Shown in pieces: positions 1-5,279 of a stretch of DNA of 12,368 nucleotides. Both the position numbers and the translations under genes were made by a program. Numbering within the stretch: position 1 is the first letter of the stretch; each line of letters opens with the position of its first letter. This DNA is from Alphaproteobacteria bacterium (GTDB lineage: Bacteria > Pseudomonadota > Alphaproteobacteria > Sphingomonadales > Sphingomonadaceae), in contig VBAE01000228.1 of assembly GCA_005882415.1 (NCBI GenBank), positions 10,420 to 22,787 on the forward strand, read 5' to 3'. The notes under the pieces are model-generated. The model saw nothing but the letters and a program-made list of their open reading frames with translations, had not been told where the DNA came from and did no database searches.

Positions 1-1
1 C

Positions 2-883
2 GGGGCCCATAATGCGCTGGTGACGCTCCGCGCCGGCTTCACCACCGTCCGCGACCTGGGCTCCGCGCAGCTCACCGGCTTCGCGCTCCGCCGGGCGACC
101 GCGGAAGGCCTGATCCCCGGCCCCCGGATCCTCTCCGCAGGCCAGGCGCTGTCGGTGATCGGCGGCCATGGCGACGCCTCCGGCTTCCGCCCGGAGGTCA
201 ACGAGGCGCTCGACGCCCACAACACCTGCACCGGGCCCGAGCAATGCGCGGCGGTGGTCCGCAACTTCGCCAAACTCGGCGCCGACGTCATCAAGTTCCA
301 CGCCACCGGCGGCGTGCTCAGCCAGGGCGACAAGAGCCTCGGCCAGGCCTTCACCGACGAGGAGATGCGGGCGATCGTCTCGACCGCCCATTCGCTCGGC
401 CTCAAGACCGCAGCCCACGCCCATGCCGATGCCGGAATCGCAGCGGCGGTCCGCGCCGGGGTCGATTCGATCGAGCACGGCACCTTCGCGAGCCCGGCCA
501 CCATCCAGCTGATGAAGCAGAAGGGTACCGTTCTCGTCCCCACTTTGATGGCCTTCACCGGAATCCGCGACCGCCTCGGCAAGGGCATCTACACGCCGAT
601 CGTCGAGGACAAGGTGCGCATGACCCTGAGCGAAGTCGGCAAGGCGGCCCGCCTCGCCCGCGCCGCCGGCGTCCCGGTGATCTTCGGCACCGACGCCGGC
701 GTCTACGAGCATGGCCGCAACGCCGAGGAGCTCGCCCAGCTCGTCGACGTGGTCGGCATGAGCCCGTCCGAGGCGATCGCCGCGGCCACCACCGGCGCCG
801 CCCACCTGCTTGACATGGATCGCGAGATCGGCCTCCTCCAGCATGTCGAGTTCGTGATGGTGCGGGGACATGTCGCGCCATGA
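2..883 (+). CDS. Amidohydrolase, COG1228/prolidase-like (5'-truncated by window edge)
   Basis: This is the C-terminal part of a metal-dependent amidohydrolase of the imidazolonepropionase-like (COG1228) group. The frame is open to the left edge, so the true start and the first metal HxH lie outside the window. Visible landmarks are AGFTTVRDLG near the left end and VIKFHATGG, whose Lys (codon 293-295) is the expected carboxylated metal ligand. HAHAD follows (His codons 416 and 422), then IEHGT (His codon 476) and FGTDAG, whose Asp (codon 692) is the expected catalytic base. COG1228 enzymes typically hydrolyse Xaa-Pro, N-acyl-Pro or Xaa-Arg/Lys dipeptides; the substrate here is not readable. 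The C-terminus is odd. REIG runs directly into LLQHVEFVMVRG, without the PGKxADL...DGDPLxD segment normally found between them. The stop overlaps the next gene's start as ATGA, so co-translation is likely. Confidence 0.88.
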   Translation, partial: GAHNALVTLRAGFTTVRDLGSAQLTGFALRRATAEGLIPGPRILSAGQALSVIGGHGDASGFRPEVNEALDAHNTCTGPEQCAAVVRNFAKLGADVIKFHATGGVLSQGDKSLGQAFTDEEMRAIVSTAHSLGLKTAAHAHADAGIAAAVRAGVDSIEHGTFASPATIQLMKQKGTVLVPTLMAFTGIRDRLGKGIYTPIVEDKVRMTLSEVGKAARLARAAGVPVIFGTDAGVYEHGRNAEELAQLVDVVGMSPSEAIAAATTGAAHLLDMDREIGLLQHVEFVMVRGHVAP

Positions 884-1566
884 GCAGCCGCGCCGCGCCC
901 GATCCCCAGGCCCTCTACCGGATGCAGGTCGGCGCCTGGGTCTCCTCACGGCTCCAGCGCACGCCCAATGCGCTGAAGATCCCGGCCCAGAATCTCGACC
1001 TCTACGTCGTCCGCGACTTCCTCAATAAGAAGGAATGCGAGGACCTGATCAGCCGCATCGACATCGACCGGGTGCCCTCCACCATCCTCGCCGAGAGCGA
1101 GCAGGACCCGGAGTTCCGGACCAGCGAGAGCTGCAACCTCAACCCCTACGATCCGGTCGTCCGCGCCATCGAGGACAAGATCAACGCGCTGATGGGGATC
1201 GACAGGGTCCAGGGCGAGACCGCGCAGGGCCAGCGCTACGCCGTGGGCCAGCAGTTCAAGGCGCATAACGACTTCTTCCACACCAGCCAGCCTTACTGGA
1301 AGGAGATGGAGCGGACCGGCGGCCAGCGCACCTGGACCGCGATGATCTTTTTGAACGACGTCGAGAGCGGCGGCCAGACCGCCTTCCCCACGGTCAACGT
1401 CAAGGTCACGCCGCGCGCCGGCAACCTCCTCGCCTGGAACAATATGGACAAGTTCGGCATGCCCAACCCGGCGACCTTGCACACCGGAATGCCGGTGCTC
1501 GCCGGGACCAAGTATATCATCACCAAATGGTATCGCGAGCGCCCCTGGGCCGCCGTGGCGGGATGA
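880..1566 (+). CDS. Prolyl 4-hydroxylase-like Fe(II)/2-oxoglutarate dioxygenase
   Basis: A 228-aa single-domain oxygenase that fits the prokaryotic prolyl-4-hydroxylase family, whose members use Fe(II), O2 and 2-oxoglutarate to hydroxylate peptidyl proline or other residues. The Fe-binding facial triad is readable as H129-x-D131 (KAHNDFF) and H201 (TLHTGMPV). K211 (GTKY) is the expected 2-oxoglutarate carboxylate ligand. Core strands such as WTAMIFLNDVESGGQTAFP and GNLLAWNN match the family's double-stranded beta-helix. There is no signal peptide, so it is probably cytoplasmic. The ATG lies inside the stop of the upstream amidohydrolase gene, and a GGGGA at 864-868 could serve as ribosome-binding site, so the two genes look translationally coupled. 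The protein substrate is unknown. EF-Tu is a known target of a Pseudomonas homologue, but nothing here identifies the target. Confidence 0.9.
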   Translation: MSSRAAPDPQALYRMQVGAWVSSRLQRTPNALKIPAQNLDLYVVRDFLNKKECEDLISRIDIDRVPSTILAESEQDPEFRTSESCNLNPYDPVVRAIEDKINALMGIDRVQGETAQGQRYAVGQQFKAHNDFFHTSQPYWKEMERTGGQRTWTAMIFLNDVESGGQTAFPTVNVKVTPRAGNLLAWNNMDKFGMPNPATLHTGMPVLAGTKYIITKWYRERPWAAVAG

Positions 1567-1597
1567 GCAAAAGCGGCCAAGCCGCCGCCCTTGCTCA
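1564..1597 (+). terminator. Hairpin spanning the oxygenase stop codon, possible terminator
   Basis: TGAGCAA (1564-1570, including the TGA stop) pairs with TTGCTCA (1591-1597). Inside it, GCGGC (1573-1577) pairs with GCCGC (1581-1585) around a CAA loop, with an asymmetric internal loop. No T-tract follows, so it is not a canonical intrinsic terminator. It could aid Rho-dependent ending or protect the 3' end, and it separates the amidohydrolase/oxygenase pair from the peptidase pair. Confidence 0.4.
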
Positions 1598-1609
1598 TTG
1601 CCGCCTACC

Positions 1610-1627
1610 GTATTAGACGAATAATAC
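1610..1627. promoter_or_regulatory. Perfect 6-bp inverted repeat, candidate operator
   Basis: GTATTA (1610-1615) and TAATAC (1622-1627) are exact reverse complements separated by 6 bases. This is a conspicuous AT-rich element in a very GC-rich region, ending 22 nt before the TTG start of the first DUF885 gene. Its geometry suits a dimeric regulator such as a GntR-type protein, and the right arm could overlap a -10 element. No convincing -35/-10 pair could be assigned. The regulator's identity is inference. Confidence 0.4.
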
Positions 1628-1635
1628 AGTTCCTC

Positions 1636-1642
1636 GAAAGGA
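1636..1642 (+). promoter_or_regulatory. Shine-Dalgarno for the TTG start at 1650
   Basis: GAAAGGA sits 7 nt upstream of TTG. This strong site fixes the start, because the next codons read straight into a signal peptide (KRTLALALAAAS) and no ATG or GTG gives a better N-terminus. Confidence 0.75.
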
Positions 1643-1649
1643 CACTCCC

Positions 1650-3467
1650 TTGAAGCGCACCCTCGCACTGGCGCTCGCCGCCGCCTCGATCCTCGCCACC
1701 GCCGCTTCGGCTCAAGTGCCGGCAGCCCCGGCCGCCGCCGCTCCGCAGGGCGAGGATGCCAAGCTCGCCCAGCTCTTCCGCGACAGCGACGAAGCGAGCC
1801 TCAAGCGCAATCCGGTCAACGCCCTGTTCCGCGGCGACATGCGCTACGCCGACAAGCTCGGCGACTATATCAGCGACGAATATTTCGCCGCCGAGAAGGC
1901 CGCGTCGGAGGCCGACCTTGCCGCACTCGGCCGGATCGACCGCTCCAAGCTCAGCCCGACCGACCGCATCGCCTATGACGTGTTCAAATGGCAGACCGAG
2001 GACAGTCTGAAAGGCTTCCAGCCGCAGATCCTGGCGCTGACCGAAGTCACCCCGATCAACCATTTCTCCGGCTTCCACACCTTCTACCCGACCTTCGCCT
2101 CGGGCGAGGGCGCGGCGCCGTTCAAGACGGTCAAGGATTATGAGGACAATCTCAGCCGCCACCGCGACTTCGTCACCTATCACGACCGGGCGATCGGCCG
2201 TTTCCGCCAGGGCCTGGCGAGCGGGGTGGTCGACACCAAGCTGACGATCCGCAACGTCATCGACCAGCTCAACCTGCAGCTCGCCGAGAAGCCGGAGGAT
2301 TCGCCTTACTACAAGCCGGTGCTTCACTTCCCGGACAGCTTCTCGGAAGCCGACAAGACAAGGCTTCGCGCCGCCTATCTCGCCTCGATCAACAACGACA
2401 TCTACCCGGTCTACGCCCGGCTTCGCGACTTCCTCCAGAACGAATATCTGCCCAAGGCGCGGGACGGGGTCGGGCTCCATTATATGAAGGGCGGCGACCT
2501 CCTCTATCAGCGGCTGATCGAGAGCACGACGACCCTCCCGCTCAAGGCCGACGAGGTCCACCAGCTCGGCCTCAGCGAGGTCGCCCGGATCCGCACCCAG
2601 ATGGAGGCGATCAAGAACCAGGTCGGCTTCAAGGGCACGCTCCAGCAATTCTTCGAGCATATCCGGACCGACCCGAAATTCGCCCCGCCGACCCGGGACT
2701 GGCTCCGCGACCGCTATTATGAGATCGGCAAGAAGGTCGACGCCCGGGTGCGCGAGCAATTCTCGACCATCCCCAAGACCCCGCTCGAGATTCGCGCGGT
2801 CGAGCCGTTCCGGGAGAAGACCGCCGCCGGCGGCTCCTACCAGCAGGGCGCGCCGGACGGATCGCGGCCGGGCATCTTCTACTACAATGCCTACGATCTC
2901 CCCTCGCGCACCACGCCGGGGATGGAGACGCTCTACCTCCACGAGGGCATTCCGGGGCACCATTTCCAGATCAGCCTCGCCCAGGAGAATGCCGAGCTCC
3001 CCGCCTTCATGCGCTTCGGCGGCAACACCGCTTATGTCGAAGGCTGGGCCCTCTATGCGGAGACTTTGTGGAAAGAGCTCGGCATGGAGACCGACCCCTA
3101 TCAGCGCTTCGGCGGCCTCGACGACGAGATGCTCCGCGCGATGCGCCTGGTGGTCGACACCGGCATCCATTCCAAAGGCTGGACCCGCGAGCAGGCGATC
3201 ACCTACATGCTGTCCAACTCCGGCATGGGCAAGACCGACGCTACCTCGGAGGTCGAGCGGTACATCGCCATCCCCAGCCAGGCGCTCGCCTACAAGATCG
3301 GCGCGCTCACCATTCTGCGCCTCAAGGCGAAGGCGAAGTCGGAGCTCGGCGCCCGCTTCGACCCGCGCGAGTTCCACGCCCAGGTGCTGATGACCGGATC
3401 GCTGCCGATGGCGGTGCTCGAGAAGAAGATCGACGACTGGATCGCGGCGAAGAAGAAGGGCGCCTGA
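1650..3467 (+). CDS. DUF885 family secreted zinc-peptidase-like protein (copy 1)
   Basis: This 605-aa protein begins at TTG with a clear signal peptide: KR, a hydrophobic Ala/Leu core, and an ASA-Q cleavage site after residue 21. An Ala/Pro linker follows. It is therefore exported, probably to the periplasm. The body matches DUF885 proteins (PF05960), which I recall as related to gluzincin metallopeptidases. The candidate zinc site is HEGIPGHHFQ (H431, E432, H437, H438) with a downstream Glu in VEGWALYAE (E464). The spacing differs from a canonical HEXXH. Length is normal for the family. The enzymatic activity is not proven for the family, and peptide hydrolysis is inference. The next gene is a paralogue starting 2 nt after this stop, so the two form an operon. 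A strong Shine-Dalgarno and an inverted repeat lie upstream. Confidence 0.9.
   Translation: MKRTLALALAAASILATAASAQVPAAPAAAAPQGEDAKLAQLFRDSDEASLKRNPVNALFRGDMRYADKLGDYISDEYFAAEKAASEADLAALGRIDRSKLSPTDRIAYDVFKWQTEDSLKGFQPQILALTEVTPINHFSGFHTFYPTFASGEGAAPFKTVKDYEDNLSRHRDFVTYHDRAIGRFRQGLASGVVDTKLTIRNVIDQLNLQLAEKPEDSPYYKPVLHFPDSFSEADKTRLRAAYLASINNDIYPVYARLRDFLQNEYLPKARDGVGLHYMKGGDLLYQRLIESTTTLPLKADEVHQLGLSEVARIRTQMEAIKNQVGFKGTLQQFFEHIRTDPKFAPPTRDWLRDRYYEIGKKVDARVREQFSTIPKTPLEIRAVEPFREKTAAGGSYQQGAPDGSRPGIFYYNAYDLPSRTTPGMETLYLHEGIPGHHFQISLAQENAELPAFMRFGGNTAYVEGWALYAETLWKELGMETDPYQRFGGLDDEMLRAMRLVVDTGIHSKGWTREQAITYMLSNSGMGKTDATSEVERYIAIPSQALAYKIGALTILRLKAKAKSELGARFDPREFHAQVLMTGSLPMAVLEKKIDDWIAAKKKGA
2889..2991 (+). 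repeat. Near-identical block shared with DUF885 copy 2 (unit 1)
   Basis: These 103 bases encode the segment from AYDLPSRTTPG through HEGIPGHH to the following QEN. They match 4700-4802 at 98 of 103 positions by direct reading. Three of the five differences fall in one codon (Ile to Ala). Flanking parts of the two genes are clearly more diverged. Confidence 0.8.
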
Positions 3468-3469
3468 TC

Positions 3470-5278
3470 ATGAAGCATGCAATCCTCGCGGCGCTGCTCC
3501 TCGGCAGCGCCGCCGCCGCCCCCGTGTCCAGCGCACCGCCCGCCGCAGCAGCCGCCACCAACGCTTCGCAGGCGCTCGCGACCCTGTTCCGCGAGAGCGA
3601 CGAGGCAAGCCTCCGCCGCAACCCGATCCAGGCGCTCGCCCGCGGCGACATGCGCTATGCGGCGCATCTCGGCGACTCCCTCTCCGACGCCTATTTCGAT
3701 GCGGAGCGGGCGGCGGCGAAGGCCGACCTTGCGGCGCTCGCGCGCATCGACCGCAAGGCCCTCGATCCCGACGAGCGCGTCGCCTACGACGTGTTCAAGT
3801 GGCAGCGCGGGATGGACCTCCGCGGCCTCGAAGGCGGCGTGTTCGCGGCCAGCGTCGTCCGGCCGATCGACCATTTCAACGGCTTCCACACCGGCTTCGC
3901 CCAGCTGAGCTCGGGCGAGAGCATCGCGCCCTACAAGAGTGTTGAGGACTATCAGAACGGCCTCAGCCGGATCGACGACTTCGTCCTGAATTCGGACCAA
4001 GCCATCGCCCGCATGCGCCAAGGGCTGGCGAGCGGAGTCGTCCAGCCCAAGCTGGTCATGGCCAATGTCGTCGAGCAGCTCGACGCGATGCTCGCCGAAG
4101 GCGTCGAAGGCAGCAGCTTCTACCGCCCGATCGCCAACTTCCCGGCCGATATTCCCGCCGCCGACCAAGCGCGGTTCAAGGCCGCCTACACCCAGGCGAT
4201 CACCGGCAAGATCCGCCCCGCCCTCACCCGCCTGCGGGACTTCATCCGCGACGATTATCTCCCCCACGCCCGCGAAAGCGTCGGCTTGGGCGAGATGAAG
4301 GGCGGGCCGGAGCTCTACCGCTACCTCGTCCAGCTCAACACCACGACCGACCTCACGCCTCAGCAGATCCACAAGATCGGCCTCGACGAGGTCACCCGCA
4401 TCCATTCGGAAATGGAGAAGGTGAAGGCCCAGGTCGGCTTCACCGGGACGCTCCAGCAATTCTTCGAGCACATCCGAACCGACCCCAAGTTCAAGCCGGC
4501 GTCGCGCGAGGCACTCCAGCAGGGCTATGTCGCGATCGGCGCGCGGGTCGACCAGGCGCTTCCGAAGCTCTTCTCGACCATCCCGCAGACCAAGCTCGAA
4601 ATCCGCCCGGTCCCCGCGTTGACCGAGAAGGGCGCCGCCCGCGGCTCCTATATGGGCGGAAGCGCCGACCGCACCCGACCCGGCGTCTTCTACTTCAACG
4701 CCTACGATCTCCCCTCGCGCACCACGCCGGGCATGGAGACGCTCTACCTCCACGAAGGCGCGCCGGGGCACCATTTCCAGATCAGCCTCGCCCAGGAGAA
4801 TGAGGCGCTGCCGAGCTTCATGCGCTTCGGCGGCAACACCGCCTTCGTCGAAGGCTGGGGCCTCTACGCCGAAACGCTCGGGCCGGAGCTCGGCATGTAT
4901 TCCGATCCGTACCAATATTTCGGCTATCTCGATTCGCAGCTGTTCCGGGCGATCCGGCTGGTCGTCGACACCGGCATCCATTCGCAAGGGTGGACCCGCG
5001 ACCGGACGATCCAGTACATCCTCGACAACAGCTCGCGCGGCCGCTCCAACGCCACCGCCGAGACCGAGCGCTACATCGCGATGCCGGGCCAGGCGCTCGC
5101 CTATAAGATCGGCCAGATGAAGATCGCCGAAGTCCGCGCCCGGGCGGAGAAGGCGCTCGGCGCGCGCTTCGATCCGCGCGAGTTCCACGCCCAGGTGCTG
5201 ATGACGGGAGCCCTGCCGCTCGCCGTCCTCGACAAGAAGATCGAGGACTGGATCGCGGCGAAGAAGCGGGGCAGCTAG
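3470..5278 (+). CDS. DUF885 family secreted zinc-peptidase-like protein (copy 2)
   Basis: A 602-aa paralogue of the preceding gene, colinear along its length. The frame stays open far upstream inside copy 1. The ATG at 3470 is chosen because it is 2 nt after the copy 1 stop, has GAAGGG (3455-3460) as Shine-Dalgarno, and starts a signal peptide (MKHAILAALLLGSAAAA). The candidate metal site is HEGAPGHHFQ (H428, E429, H434, H435) plus the Glu of VEGWGLYAE (E461), in the same register as copy 1. Divergence is greatest in the N-terminal half and linker, and least around the active site. It is probably cotranscribed with copy 1 and exported, acting on peptides in the periplasm; this function is inferred. 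The two copies may differ in specificity, for example Ile434 against Ala431 in the metal motif. Its TAG stop is 1 nt from the stop of the convergent STAND gene. Confidence 0.9.
   Translation: MKHAILAALLLGSAAAAPVSSAPPAAAAATNASQALATLFRESDEASLRRNPIQALARGDMRYAAHLGDSLSDAYFDAERAAAKADLAALARIDRKALDPDERVAYDVFKWQRGMDLRGLEGGVFAASVVRPIDHFNGFHTGFAQLSSGESIAPYKSVEDYQNGLSRIDDFVLNSDQAIARMRQGLASGVVQPKLVMANVVEQLDAMLAEGVEGSSFYRPIANFPADIPAADQARFKAAYTQAITGKIRPALTRLRDFIRDDYLPHARESVGLGEMKGGPELYRYLVQLNTTTDLTPQQIHKIGLDEVTRIHSEMEKVKAQVGFTGTLQQFFEHIRTDPKFKPASREALQQGYVAIGARVDQALPKLFSTIPQTKLEIRPVPALTEKGAARGSYMGGSADRTRPGVFYFNAYDLPSRTTPGMETLYLHEGAPGHHFQISLAQENEALPSFMRFGGNTAFVEGWGLYAETLGPELGMYSDPYQYFGYLDSQLFRAIRLVVDTGIHSQGWTRDRTIQYILDNSSRGRSNATAETERYIAMPGQALAYKIGQMKIAEVRARAEKALGARFDPREFHAQVLMTGALPLAVLDKKIEDWIAAKKRGS
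4700..4802 (+). repeat. Near-identical block shared with DUF885 copy 1 (unit 2)
   Basis: This is the partner of 2889-2991, with 98 of 103 bases identical including most synonymous positions. It covers the putative metal-binding motif. It is consistent with a tandem duplication followed by local gene conversion. Confidence 0.8.
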
Positions 5279-5279
5279 G

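Noticed and set aside
1605..3377. 590-codon open frame antisense to DUF885 copy 1
   Set aside because: The sense frame has a signal peptide, family motifs and a Shine-Dalgarno. The antisense product has no recognisable domain and mirrors GC-rich codon structure.
3068..3469. N-terminal extension of DUF885 copy 2 into copy 1
   Set aside because: It is out-of-frame overlap with copy 1. The ATG at 3470 follows a Shine-Dalgarno and begins a signal peptide.
3290..5188. 632-codon open frame antisense to DUF885 copy 2
   Set aside because: It is the same kind of shadow as in copy 1. The two antisense products resemble each other only because the sense genes are paralogues.
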